From NCBI GenBank assembly GCA_902797345.1, contig CADBSL010000212.1:1-15800 (forward strand): 15,800 nucleotides of DNA, written 5' to 3'. Every line of letters begins with the position of its first letter. The stretch's first letter is position 1. The position numbers were made by a program, and so were the translations under genes. Shown piece by piece: positions 7,435 through 14,820 of the stretch. The notes below the pieces were generated by a model, which saw nothing but the letters and a program-made list of their open reading frames with translations, had not been told where the DNA came from and searched no databases. The stretch is from an uncultured Eubacteriales bacterium (GTDB taxonomy: Bacteria; Bacillota; Clostridia; Peptostreptococcales; Anaerovoracaceae).

Positions 7435-8235
7435 ATGGAGAAAGTAATCAATATCACAGCAAATCATAATCAGGTATCCCAGGAGATCAAAGGGATCCTG
7501 ACGGAGAAACTGACCCAGGCCGGTTACACGGTCCCGGAGGAGTTTGACCCGGCCGCAGAACTGATCTTCTGCGTGGGAGGTGACGGGGCGCTGCTTCGGA
7601 CCCTTCGGTATTATCATTTCCCTCAGATCCCCATCATCGGTGTCAACACCGGACACCTGGGTTTTTTCCAGGAACTGATGCCGGATCAACTGGATGATTT
7701 TATCCGGGATTATGAAGAAGGCAATTACGTCGTACAGACTATGAAAGTGGCCCAGGCTGAAGTACACACCCGAAATGAGACGGTAAAGCTTCAGGGATTG
7801 AATGAGATCATCATCAAAGCGGACAAATCCCGCTCCATCCACCTGAACATGAGCCTCGGCAGCAATTTTGTCGAGAAGTTCAGCGGCGACGGGATCCTGG
7901 TGGCGACCCCCGCCGGAAGTACCGCTTACAACTATGCACTGGGTGGATGTATCGTGGATCCCAGGGTAGATCTGCTGCAGATCACGCCTCTGGCACCGAT
8001 GAACACGACGGCTTTCCGGTCCTTTACCTCCAGCGTTGTGGTTCCCCCGGACATCACCATCAACATCGTCCCGGAATTCACTTATGAAAATTCCCTTTTG
8101 GTGGTGGCAGACGGGAAGGAATACAATTTTGAGGATATCACAGGTATTTCGGTTTCCTTCTCCGATAAAACGGTACAGCTTCTTCGGCTGAACGGTTATG
8201 ATTTCTGGGACAAGGTCAAAACGAAATTCCTATGA
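7435..8235 (+). CDS. nadK: NAD kinase
   Basis: This enzyme phosphorylates NAD to NADP in the cytoplasm. The protein has 266 residues from the ATG at 7435, one base after the pepF stop; an in-frame ATG at 7363 lies inside pepF and is not used. GGDG at 48-51 is the phosphate-donor motif with the catalytic aspartate. GVNTGHLGF at about 69-77 and LNE at 122-124 bind NAD. The glycine-rich block GDGILVATPAGSTAY is at 151-165. No strong ribosome site is visible, so translation probably depends on coupling to pepF. The gene ends in an ATGA overlap with the pseudouridine synthase. Diacylglycerol kinase relatives share only the GGDG block, so the call is firm. Confidence 0.95.
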   Translation: MEKVINITANHNQVSQEIKGILTEKLTQAGYTVPEEFDPAAELIFCVGGDGALLRTLRYYHFPQIPIIGVNTGHLGFFQELMPDQLDDFIRDYEEGNYVVQTMKVAQAEVHTRNETVKLQGLNEIIIKADKSRSIHLNMSLGSNFVEKFSGDGILVATPAGSTAYNYALGGCIVDPRVDLLQITPLAPMNTTAFRSFTSSVVVPPDITINIVPEFTYENSLLVVADGKEYNFEDITGISVSFSDKTVQLLRLNGYDFWDKVKTKFL

Positions 8236-9110
8236 AATATGAAACGCAACTAAAAGACGATGGATGGAAGATCCGGGACGTTCTGAAAAGGCGGATGGGT
8301 TTTTCCACCAGACTGATCCGAAAGCTCAAAGAAGAGGGAGGCGTCTTTCTGGATGGAGAAGAACGGTGGCTGAACGTGCCTGTTCGGCCCGGCCAGGTGA
8401 TCGAGGTGAACTTCCCCGAAGAAACCAGTTGGTTCGAGCCCCAGGACATCCCCTTGGAGATCCTCATGGAAGATGAAGACCTCCTCATCCTCAATAAACA
8501 GCCGGGGATCGTGGTCCATCCCACCAAAGGGCATGCGGTCGGAACGATCGCCAATGGTCTGGCATATTATATGAAGCAAAAAGGAGAGACCTGGAAGATC
8601 CGGTTTGTGAATCGGCTGGATATGGATACCTCCGGGCTTCTTATCGTGGCCCGGAACGCCTTCTCTCAGGAGAAGCTCCAACAGCAGATGAAGACTGGCG
8701 GGATCGTCAAGAAGTATCTGGCTGTAGTGGATGGGATCCTGGAGGAAGAGGAAGGTGTCATCGACCTGCCCATCGGGCTGATCGGTGAGAATGAAGTGGG
8801 CCGGTGCGTCCGGGAGGATGGATATCCCTCCATCACAAAATACAAAAGAATACATATCCTGAAGGGAGAACGGACACTGGTGGAATTGACCCTTGAGACC
8901 GGCAGGACCCATCAGATCCGGGTCCACATGGCTCACATCGGCCACCCTGTGACCGGGGATTCCCTTTACGGAACAGCAAGGCCGGAGGTGATCGGACGGC
9001 AGGCGCTCCACGCCTGGTCCCTGAGCTTTGATCACCCCACAAAGAATACACGAGTTGAAATCACCGCAGAGATGCCGGCGGATATGCAGCATCTGTGCGT
9101 TACGGAATAG
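8232..9110 (+). CDS. RluA-family rRNA/tRNA pseudouridine synthase
   Basis: The protein isomerises uridine to pseudouridine in structured RNA. It has 292 residues. An N-terminal S4-like RNA-binding domain spans about 1-65 and the catalytic domain follows. The conserved block LNKQPGIVVHPTKGH is at about 87-101. The catalytic aspartate is D130 in NRLDMDTSG, where the usual leading histidine is asparagine, as in many Gram-positive members. GRTHQIRVHM at about 224-233 and HPVTGDSLYG at about 238-247 complete the motif set. The S4 domain and layout fit the RluD-like branch, but whether the target is 23S rRNA or another RNA cannot be told from sequence. Translation starts inside the nadK stop (ATGA). 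Confidence 0.9.
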   Translation: MKYETQLKDDGWKIRDVLKRRMGFSTRLIRKLKEEGGVFLDGEERWLNVPVRPGQVIEVNFPEETSWFEPQDIPLEILMEDEDLLILNKQPGIVVHPTKGHAVGTIANGLAYYMKQKGETWKIRFVNRLDMDTSGLLIVARNAFSQEKLQQQMKTGGIVKKYLAVVDGILEEEEGVIDLPIGLIGENEVGRCVREDGYPSITKYKRIHILKGERTLVELTLETGRTHQIRVHMAHIGHPVTGDSLYGTARPEVIGRQALHAWSLSFDHPTKNTRVEITAEMPADMQHLCVTE

Positions 9111-9122
9111 AAGGAGTCAGAA

Positions 9123-9575
9123 ATGAGAACGAAGTATGAAGAATTAAGAAAATGGTATTTCAAACATCAGTGGGTGCTGTATGTGGAAGCTTTGGTGGTG
9201 GTGGTATTGTCTGCTCTGCAGGTATTTTTCGCCATGCCGAAACCCCTGAAGATCATTTTGGCGATCATCGTATTCATCGCTTACTTCCTGTTGGGAGCCA
9301 GCCTGCTGATCCGGGAGACCGGGTTAAGGCATAAAGACCGGGAATACTACAAGATCGTTGCAAAGGAGAAATCCTCCAAAACGGTGGAGGATATCATGAC
9401 CATCGCTTATGCCGGGGTGGTGACCATCGGGACCTTTGTGAACTCGGTGCTGATCATCGTGATCGGGATCATCTTATTCGTAAGCCACACGATCCTGTCC
9501 GCTGCGATGTACAAGTATTATGAAAGAAAATACGGTGCTACCGAGGCCCGGAGAGCGGAGAGCCGTCAGCAGTAA
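9123..9575 (+). CDS. Small integral membrane protein, about three membrane segments
   Basis: The family is not recognised. The protein has 150 residues. Hydrophobic segments are at about 16-38, 41-63 and 98-127, the last long enough to cross the membrane or bend within it. Between the second and third lies a charged loop (RETGLRHKDREYYKIVAKEK), and the C-terminus is basic and hydrophilic. AAGGAG at 9111-9116 precedes the ATG by 6 nt, and the gene follows the pseudouridine synthase by 12 bp, so it closes the pepF operon. It lacks the DUF21/CNNM signature, so I do not read it as the membrane half of the CorC-like protein encoded next, which has its own promoter. No clear terminator follows; a 5-bp hairpin at 9580-9592 is the only candidate. 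Confidence 0.8.
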   Translation: MRTKYEELRKWYFKHQWVLYVEALVVVVLSALQVFFAMPKPLKIILAIIVFIAYFLLGASLLIRETGLRHKDREYYKIVAKEKSSKTVEDIMTIAYAGVVTIGTFVNSVLIIVIGIILFVSHTILSAAMYKYYERKYGATEARRAESRQQ

Positions 9576-9598
9576 GTTCCAGTATTTTACTGAATATA

Positions 9599-9627
9599 TT
9601 GACAAGACATGGGTCCGCTATTATAAT
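9599..9627 (+). promoter_or_regulatory. Perfect sigma-A promoter of the CorC-like gene
   Basis: TTGACA at 9599-9604 and TATAAT at 9622-9627 both match consensus exactly with the ideal 17-bp spacer. The predicted start is near 9634, leaving a leader of about 34 nt. Confidence 0.9.
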
Positions 9628-9667
9628 ATTGCTTAATTATTCAATGGTCTTTTGAAAGGAGATTACA

Positions 9668-10552
9668 ATGGATTCAGATGCGGGAGGAAGTCGAACTTCC
9701 CAGGGTTTTTTCGGTAAATTGTTTGGAGGGAAGAAAGAGAATTCTTCCAAAGAAGATGAGATAAAGAACATAATGGATGAAGACGAGGAGGATTCTCTGG
9801 ATCAGGCGCAGAAAGAGATGATCGATAACGTCTTTGAATTCGATGACCGGACGGTATCGGAGATCATGACCCATCGGACGGACTGCGTGGTACTCAACAT
9901 CGAGGATTCCCTTCAGGAAGTCCTGGAGGAGGCTTTGGATACGGGGTATTCCCGTTTGCCGGTCTATGAAGAGGACATCGATGACATCGTGGGCGTCCTG
10001 TACGTCAAGGATCTTCTGGTGCTGCTGACGAAGGATGAAGAGGCCCGGAAGCAGTTTCGGATCTCGGATTATATGCGCAAGCCCTTCTTTGTGCCCTTCT
10101 CCAGAAAGTGCAGCGACCTGTTCGCGGATCTGACGGAGCAAAAGATTCAGATGGCCATCGTGGTGGATGAATACGGGGGGACTTTCGGCATCGTCACCAT
10201 GGAAGATTTGTTGGAATCCATCGTCGGCAATATGCAGGACGAATTCGACAATGAAGAGGCAGAAATCAACCGGATCAGTGACGATGAATACGATCTGGCG
10301 GGTTGGGTCTCCATGGATGAACTGGAACGTCTTTTCGATATCGAGATCCCGGAAGATGAATACGAATCCGATACAGTTGGCGGTGTGATCATCGAGATCC
10401 TGGGACGGATCCCCGGAAAGGGGGAGGCTCCTGTAGTGGAATTGGAGGGACTGCAGCTAAAGGTACTGGAATCCAATGAAAAGCGGATCGACAAGGTCAA
10501 CTGCAAGCGCGTCCCCAAGGAAAAGGTCTCCGGAAATGAGGAAACCGCATAA
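9668..10552 (+). CDS. corC: CorC-type CBS-domain protein without a membrane domain
   Basis: The 294-residue protein has two CBS domains (about 64-125 and 130-186) and a C-terminal CorC/HlyC transporter-associated domain (about 198-282). It matches the plan of E. coli CorC, which has been linked to magnesium and cobalt efflux. MTHRTD at 67-72 and AIVVDEYGGTFGIVTMEDLL at about 163-182 are typical landmarks. CBS pairs usually bind adenosine nucleotides. Unlike many Gram-positive relatives of about 420-440 residues, it has no N-terminal DUF21 membrane domain; residues 1-50 are polar and acidic. It must act in the cytoplasm or with a separate partner. The start is set by AAAGGAG at 9655-9661. It has a consensus promoter and a strong terminator, so it is transcribed alone and probably constitutively. 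The old name haemolysin for this family is not supported by function here. Confidence 0.88.
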   Translation: MDSDAGGSRTSQGFFGKLFGGKKENSSKEDEIKNIMDEDEEDSLDQAQKEMIDNVFEFDDRTVSEIMTHRTDCVVLNIEDSLQEVLEEALDTGYSRLPVYEEDIDDIVGVLYVKDLLVLLTKDEEARKQFRISDYMRKPFFVPFSRKCSDLFADLTEQKIQMAIVVDEYGGTFGIVTMEDLLESIVGNMQDEFDNEEAEINRISDDEYDLAGWVSMDELERLFDIEIPEDEYESDTVGGVIIEILGRIPGKGEAPVVELEGLQLKVLESNEKRIDKVNCKRVPKEKVSGNEETA

Positions 10553-10567
10553 AGAAATCGATAGAAG

Positions 10568-10595
10568 ATCAGCAGACTTTTGTCTGCTGATTTTT
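10568..10595 (+). terminator. Intrinsic terminator after corC
   Basis: The 10-bp stem ATCAGCAGAC (10568-10577) and GTCTGCTGAT (10582-10591) has a TTTT loop and is followed by a T-run through 10595. Confidence 0.92.
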
Positions 10596-10597
10596 GA

Positions 10598-10626
10598 TTG
10601 TGTGGAAAGACCAAATGTGATACCAT
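10598..10626 (+). promoter_or_regulatory. Possible extended -10 promoter of the deaminase-PNP operon
   Basis: TTGTGT at 10598-10603 and TACCAT at 10621-10626 are 17 bp apart, with TGA directly before the -10 box (extended -10). The boxes are weak, but a terminator lies just upstream and no better candidate is seen before 10658. Confidence 0.4.
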
Positions 10627-10657
10627 AGTTCCAAAGAGAAGATAAAGAGGTGAATCT

Positions 10658-11947
10658 ATGTTATTTGAAGATATCAGCATCCTGGATGAGGAAATGAAGG
10701 TCCGGGAACACCAATATGTGTCTGTTGAAAAGGACCGGATCGCCTATATCGGTCCGGAACGCCCAAAGGAGTTTACCGGAGAAGTGATCCGGGGGCAGGG
10801 AAGGCTCCTGATGCCGGCATTCTATAATCCCCACGCACATACGCCGATGACGCTGTTGCGGGGGTACGGCGGAGGACTGAACCTGAATGACTGGCTGACG
10901 ACGATGATCTTTCCCTTCGAAGCACATCTGACACCGGAGGACGTATACTATTCGATGCAGGCCGGTATCGCGGAAATGCTTCGGTTCGGCATCGTTTCCA
11001 CTACGGACATGTACATGCAGGGAGAGAGCATTGTGAAAGCCGTTTTGGAGACCGGAATGAAGTCCAATATCGGATTGGGACTGGTGTGCTTTGATCCCAC
11101 AAAGAAACTGGAAGAATTGCCGGATTACATCAACTCCAAGTATCTGTTTGAAAACTATCATGGAGCCGGAGACGACCGGGTACGGATCGATATGGCGGTC
11201 CATGCGGAATATACTTCCAACCCGACGGTGGTCCGGGGATTCGCCGAATACAGTAAGAGCGTCGGTGCCAACATGCATGTCCACCTTTCCGAGACCAGAA
11301 AGGAGCACGAAGAGTGCAAAAGCCGTCACGGCAAGACCCCGGCGAAGTATTTTCTGGATCTGGGGATGTTCGAAAGCCCCACTACAGCGGCCCACTGCGT
11401 GTGGCTGGAGGAAGAGGATTTCGACATCTTCGCCGAAAAGGGCGTTACGGTGGCGTCCTGTCCCGTCAGCAACCTGAAGCTGGCCAGCGGGATCTGCGAT
11501 GCGAAGAAGATGCTGGAAAAGGGCATCAATGTAGGGGTCGCCACGGACGGCGTCTCCAGCAATAACAACACCAACATGTTTGAGGAAATGAAGATCTTTA
11601 CGCTTCTCCAGAAGGCGAAGCACCTGGATCCGACGGTGATCACGCCGGAGCAGGGACTGTTTGCGGCGACCCGGGCCGGGGCCCTTTCCCAGAACCGTCC
11701 GGACTGCGGACTGTTGAAAGAGGGGTTCAAAGCGGATCTGATCGTTTTGGATATCGATCAGCCCCACATGAAACCGGTCCATTCCATGACGGATAATCTG
11801 GTCTATTCTGCGGATGGTGGTGATGTGGAAATGACTATCTGCGACGGAAAGATCTTATATAACAACGGTGAATTCACCACCTTGGACATCGAAAAAGTAG
11901 AGTTTGAGACCGAACGGTCGAGAAAACGGATATTAAGTGAGCTGTAA
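10658..11947 (+). CDS. mtaD: 5-methylthioadenosine/S-adenosylhomocysteine (adenosine) deaminase, amidohydrolase family
   Basis: The 429-residue cytoplasmic metal enzyme replaces the 6-amino group of an adenine nucleoside with oxygen. Residues correspond with constant offsets to Thermotoga MtaD: metal ligands H59 and H61 (HAHTP), H209 and D297 (ATDGVSS), catalytic E212 (HLSET), and H182 and H246. The beta-barrel strands of the amidohydrolase fold flank the TIM barrel at both ends. AGAGGTG lies about 5 nt before the ATG. The gene is the first of three with a purine nucleoside phosphorylase at the end, so its product nucleoside is probably split by that enzyme. The substrate could be methylthioadenosine, adenosylhomocysteine, adenosine or 5'-deoxyadenosine; family members differ and sequence alone does not decide. 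Guanine or chlorohydrolase activity is less likely. Confidence 0.88.
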   Translation: MLFEDISILDEEMKVREHQYVSVEKDRIAYIGPERPKEFTGEVIRGQGRLLMPAFYNPHAHTPMTLLRGYGGGLNLNDWLTTMIFPFEAHLTPEDVYYSMQAGIAEMLRFGIVSTTDMYMQGESIVKAVLETGMKSNIGLGLVCFDPTKKLEELPDYINSKYLFENYHGAGDDRVRIDMAVHAEYTSNPTVVRGFAEYSKSVGANMHVHLSETRKEHEECKSRHGKTPAKYFLDLGMFESPTTAAHCVWLEEEDFDIFAEKGVTVASCPVSNLKLASGICDAKKMLEKGINVGVATDGVSSNNNTNMFEEMKIFTLLQKAKHLDPTVITPEQGLFAATRAGALSQNRPDCGLLKEGFKADLIVLDIDQPHMKPVHSMTDNLVYSADGGDVEMTICDGKILYNNGEFTTLDIEKVEFETERSRKRILSEL

Positions 11948-11959
11948 GGAGGAAAGAAT

Positions 11960-12244
11960 ATGGGAAAACCTGCTGATTTTTTAGGGGAAGGCCCGCTGAC
12001 CCTTCTGGGAAGTCTGGTCGGAAGGCTCAACCTGGAAATGCCGGATTTTGACACGAAGGAAGAATGGGAAGAGTGGTTCGATAAAATGTGTGACGAGCAC
12101 ATTGTGCAGTCCGGGAAATACGGCTGGGAGATCGTGGAGGACAAGGAACAGTTCCTGAAGAACATGGGCTATAAGTTTGATGAAAATGAAGACGATCCCA
12201 CGGCGGAGAACCCTTATGAACAGTATTTTATGAACTTACTGTAA
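11960..12244 (+). CDS. 94-residue hypothetical protein within the purine operon
   Basis: The small protein is not recognised. It is acidic, with many tryptophans and aromatics (EEWEEWFDKM at about 34-43, YGWEIVEDKEQF at about 54-65), and has no membrane segment or signal peptide. A full AAGGAGG ribosome site at 11946-11952 overlaps the stop of the deaminase gene, and the phosphorylase gene begins 12 bp after its own stop. The strong ribosome sites on both sides argue that it is a real gene. Its placement suggests an accessory to, or regulator of, the deaminase or phosphorylase; this is inference from position only. Confidence 0.8.
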   Translation: MGKPADFLGEGPLTLLGSLVGRLNLEMPDFDTKEEWEEWFDKMCDEHIVQSGKYGWEIVEDKEQFLKNMGYKFDENEDDPTAENPYEQYFMNLL

Positions 12245-12256
12245 AAAGGAGATAAA

Positions 12257-13090
12257 ATGAGCAAAGAATATGATAAGCTGAAAAAGGCCTATGACTGCAT
12301 CCGGGAAAAAACGGATTTTGTGCCGGATGTGGCCTTGATCCTGGGCTCCGGTCTGGGAGCACTGGCGGATGAGATCGAGGCAGAGGCCATCGTGGATTAT
12401 AGCGAGATCGAAGGGTTCCCGGTCTCTACAGTCGTTGGACACAAAGGCCGGTTCGTGTTTGGAAAGATCGGCCAGGTCAAAGTCGTCATCATGCAGGGCA
12501 GAGTCCACTATTATGAAGGCTATGCCATGAGCGATGTGGTGCTTCCTACCCGGCTGATGGGAATGATGGGGGCGAAGGTCCTGTTTCTCACCAATGCTGC
12601 CGGCGGAGCGAACCTGGATTTCCATGCGGGAGGTTTTATGTTGATCCGGGATCAGATCATGGCTTTTGTCCCGAATCCACTGATCGGGGAGAACATCGAA
12701 GAACTGGGGCCCCGCTTCCCGGATATGTCCGATCTGTACGATCATGAGCTGAGGAGTGTCATCAAAAAAGCTGCCGGGCGGTTGGGCATCGCACTAAAAG
12801 AAGGAGTCTATGTCCAGTTTACCGGCCCCAGTTTTGAGACCCCGGCAGAAGTCCGGATGGCATCTATGGCCGGCGGAGACGCAGTGGGGATGTCTACGGC
12901 GGTGGAAGCTGTAGCCGGGCACCACATGGGGATGAAGATCTGCGGGATCTCCTGCATCTCCAATAAGGCGGCCGGTTTGTCTGAGACCCCGCTTACCCAC
13001 GAGGAAGTGCAGGAAACGGCAGACCGGGTGGCTCCATTTTTCCGTGAACTGGTCAAAGAGTCGATCCGGGACATCGGAAAGGCGCTGTAA
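12257..13090 (+). CDS. punA: Purine nucleoside phosphorylase, trimeric (6-oxopurine) type
   Basis: The 277-residue protein splits inosine or guanosine with phosphate to give the base and ribose-1-phosphate. It is the trimeric PNP/MTAP fold, not hexameric DeoD. Phosphate residues are in GSGLG (30-34), H62, and R82 with H84 (GRVHYYEGY). Base and sugar residues are E194 (SFETPAE), M212 (VGMST), N236 (ISNKAAG) and H248 (LTHEEV). An asparagine at the N236 position marks 6-oxopurine use, while methylthioadenosine phosphorylases have aspartate. A histidine at H248 normally binds the ribose 5'-hydroxyl and is replaced by a small hydrophobic residue in methylthio-specific enzymes. This favours inosine and guanosine over methylthioinosine. 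AAGGAG at 12246-12251 gives the start. The upstream deaminase can supply inosine. Confidence 0.92.
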   Translation: MSKEYDKLKKAYDCIREKTDFVPDVALILGSGLGALADEIEAEAIVDYSEIEGFPVSTVVGHKGRFVFGKIGQVKVVIMQGRVHYYEGYAMSDVVLPTRLMGMMGAKVLFLTNAAGGANLDFHAGGFMLIRDQIMAFVPNPLIGENIEELGPRFPDMSDLYDHELRSVIKKAAGRLGIALKEGVYVQFTGPSFETPAEVRMASMAGGDAVGMSTAVEAVAGHHMGMKICGISCISNKAAGLSETPLTHEEVQETADRVAPFFRELVKESIRDIGKAL

Positions 13091-13094
13091 GGGT

Positions 13095-13118
13095 CGGCCC
13101 GGTTGAATATCCGGGCCG
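13095..13118. repeat. GC-rich inverted repeat between punA and dapB
   Basis: CGGCCCGG (13095-13102) and CCGGGCCG (13111-13118) form a perfect 8-bp stem around an 8-nt loop. It begins 4 bp after the punA stop. No T-run follows, so it is at best a partial terminator. The next promoter's -35 box is in its loop. Confidence 0.7.
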
Positions 13119-13131
13119 GATATGATACAAT
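13103..13131 (+). promoter_or_regulatory. Probable promoter of dapB operon, inside the inverted repeat
   Basis: TTGAAT at 13103-13108, a 17-bp spacer and TACAAT at 13126-13131 with a preceding TGA (extended -10). The predicted start is near 13138. The -35 box is the loop, and half of the spacer is the right arm, of the inverted repeat at 13095-13118. Confidence 0.6.
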
Positions 13132-13170
13132 ATTTAGGCAATCATTGAACGAAAAGAAGGGAGACGAACC

Positions 13171-13986
13171 ATGAGAATCGTGATTATGGGCCCTGCGGGC
13201 AAAATGGGCAAATTACTGGTCCAGGAAGCTTTAAAGAGAAGAAGAGATTTTATGATCGTCGGCGGCGTCGTTCCGAGAGGAAGAGAATATGTCCGTCAGG
13301 ATATCGGCAAAGCCACCGGAACCGGATTTGTCGGTGCAACTCTTTACGATGAACTGGAATGGTGTATTCCGGTCGCAGAGGGTGTTATCGACTTTACGAC
13401 ACCGGAATGTACGATGGATACGGTCAAAAAATGTGTTGAGTATATGAGACCGCTGGTGATCGGCACCACCGGGTTTGAGGATATCGATGTGAAACGGATC
13501 GAGCACGCGGCACGGAAGATCCCGATCCTGATGGCGGCAAATACCTCCAAAACCACGAATCTGATGTACGACTTCGTGGAAAGAGCGGCGAAGGTACTGG
13601 ATGATGCGGATGTGGAAATCATCGACATGCATGACCGGACGAAGAATGACGCACCTTCCGGCACGGCTAAGGAAATGGGAAAGATCATCGCCGATGTCCG
13701 GGGCCAGGAATTCAATGAAGTGGCCGATTACGGCAGAAACAGCCGCAGAGAAGAAGGACATATCGGTTTTCACGCAGTGAGAGCCGGAGATATCTCCAGT
13801 ACCCATACGGTCATTTTTGGCCGTGAAGGGGAACGGTTGGAAATCACCCACCGTGCTTACAACTGGTCGACCTATGCTCAGGGCGCGTTGGATGCCATGC
13901 TCTTCCTGAAGGGCAAGGAACCGGGCCTGTACACCTTCAAAGATGTACTGGAAGAGAAAGCCAGAATGGCGGAAGAAGGAAAATAG
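13171..13986 (+). CDS. dapB: 4-hydroxy-tetrahydrodipicolinate reductase (DapB), divergent active site
   Basis: DapB reduces the dihydrodipicolinate precursor on the diaminopimelate and lysine pathway. The protein has 271 residues, close to the E. coli enzyme. The nucleotide fold GPAGKMG is at 7-13, IGTTGF at 97-102, and the substrate loop HDRTKNDAPSGTA begins at H154. The catalytic histidine (H154) and lysine (K158) are present, but the second histidine of the usual HH pair is D155. The acidic residue that follows strand two and binds the NADH ribose (E38 in E. coli) appears to be V34, followed by P35, so NADPH may be preferred or the role changed. The ribosome site AAGGGAG is at 13157-13163. 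The nitroreductase gene starts 3 bp downstream. No other lysine-pathway gene is in view. A DapB-like enzyme of different substrate is the alternative. Confidence 0.8.
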   Translation: MRIVIMGPAGKMGKLLVQEALKRRRDFMIVGGVVPRGREYVRQDIGKATGTGFVGATLYDELEWCIPVAEGVIDFTTPECTMDTVKKCVEYMRPLVIGTTGFEDIDVKRIEHAARKIPILMAANTSKTTNLMYDFVERAAKVLDDADVEIIDMHDRTKNDAPSGTAKEMGKIIADVRGQEFNEVADYGRNSRREEGHIGFHAVRAGDISSTHTVIFGREGERLEITHRAYNWSTYAQGALDAMLFLKGKEPGLYTFKDVLEEKARMAEEGK

Positions 13987-13989
13987 ATC

Positions 13990-14820
13990 ATGGTAAAAGT
14001 TGATCCGGATAAATGCATCGGCTGCGGAGCCTGTGAAAAGGATTGCCTGCTGAGTGAGATCCATGTAGTGGAAGGGAAAGCGGTCCCGACAAACAAGACC
14101 TGCTTTGACTGCGGACACTGCGTGGCCATCTGCCCGGTGGGTGCCGTCACGCCCCTGACCGGAGAGGAGGAAGTCGTTCCGATGACGGCGGAAGACTGCA
14201 GGTTGGATACAGAAAACCTGATGAATGCCTTTCGCTTCCGGCGAACGATTCGTACCTTCCGCGACGAAAAGATCGATCGCAAAATCCTGGAGAAAGTCCT
14301 GGAAGTGGGGAGGATCTCGCCGACAGGGATGAACTCTCAGGAGATCCGTTTCGTGGTCTTTGATAAAGACCTGAAAGAGTTGACAGAAAGAGGTCTGAAG
14401 GCCCTCAGTGCATTGGCAGATGATTATCTCAGCGATCCGGCTTCCCCCAAAGCGATGGTGGCCTATTCTCATATGTGGAAGAATATGTACCGTCAGTACT
14501 TTGAGGAAGGGACCGATCGGTTGTTTTACGATCCGCCTGCAGTGGTGGTGGTTCTGGCCAATACCAAATATAATAAGCTGACTCCGCCCATCGACGGGGC
14601 CATAGCCTGTGCCAATATGGAAATGGTGGCAAGGAGTATGGGATTGGGGACCTGCTACATCGGGTTCCTGCTTCGTGCTGTGCTCAAGGACCCCTCCCTG
14701 AAAGAATTTATCGGGCTGAAGGAACATGAAGAATTGATCACGGCCTTCAGTATTGGTTATCCCGGTGTAAAATACTATAGGACTGTACCCAGAAAGAAGG
14801 ACAAGACAGAATGGCGTTAA
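13990..14820 (+). CDS. Ferredoxin-nitroreductase fusion protein
   Basis: The 276-residue protein joins an N-terminal two-cluster ferredoxin domain to a C-terminal FMN nitroreductase domain. Cluster ligands are C9, C12, C15, C19 and C38, C41, C44, C48, both in the CxxCxxCxxxC pattern typical of 2[4Fe-4S] proteins. The nitroreductase domain runs from about 77 to 265, with the FMN-binding RRTIRTF at about 84-90 and SPTGMNSQ at 110-117. Electrons would pass from the clusters to FMN, so an internal or external ferredoxin donor rather than NAD(P)H is plausible. The natural substrate is unknown; fused proteins of this type are frequent in anaerobes. The gene begins 3 bp after dapB and its end overlaps the radical SAM gene by 10 bp, so all three are coupled. 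It is cytoplasmic with no membrane segment. Confidence 0.9.
   Translation: MVKVDPDKCIGCGACEKDCLLSEIHVVEGKAVPTNKTCFDCGHCVAICPVGAVTPLTGEEEVVPMTAEDCRLDTENLMNAFRFRRTIRTFRDEKIDRKILEKVLEVGRISPTGMNSQEIRFVVFDKDLKELTERGLKALSALADDYLSDPASPKAMVAYSHMWKNMYRQYFEEGTDRLFYDPPAVVVVLANTKYNKLTPPIDGAIACANMEMVARSMGLGTCYIGFLLRAVLKDPSLKEFIGLKEHEELITAFSIGYPGVKYYRTVPRKKDKTEWR

Noticed and set aside
9580..9592. CAGTA-TTT-TACTG hairpin as terminator of the pepF operon
   Set aside because: The stem is only 5 bp, AT-rich and has no T-run; it may be chance.
9123..10552. The small membrane protein and the CorC-like protein as a split DUF21-CBS gene
   Set aside because: The membrane protein lacks DUF21-like sequence, the CorC-like gene has its own ribosome site and a perfect promoter, and its N-terminus matches stand-alone CorC.
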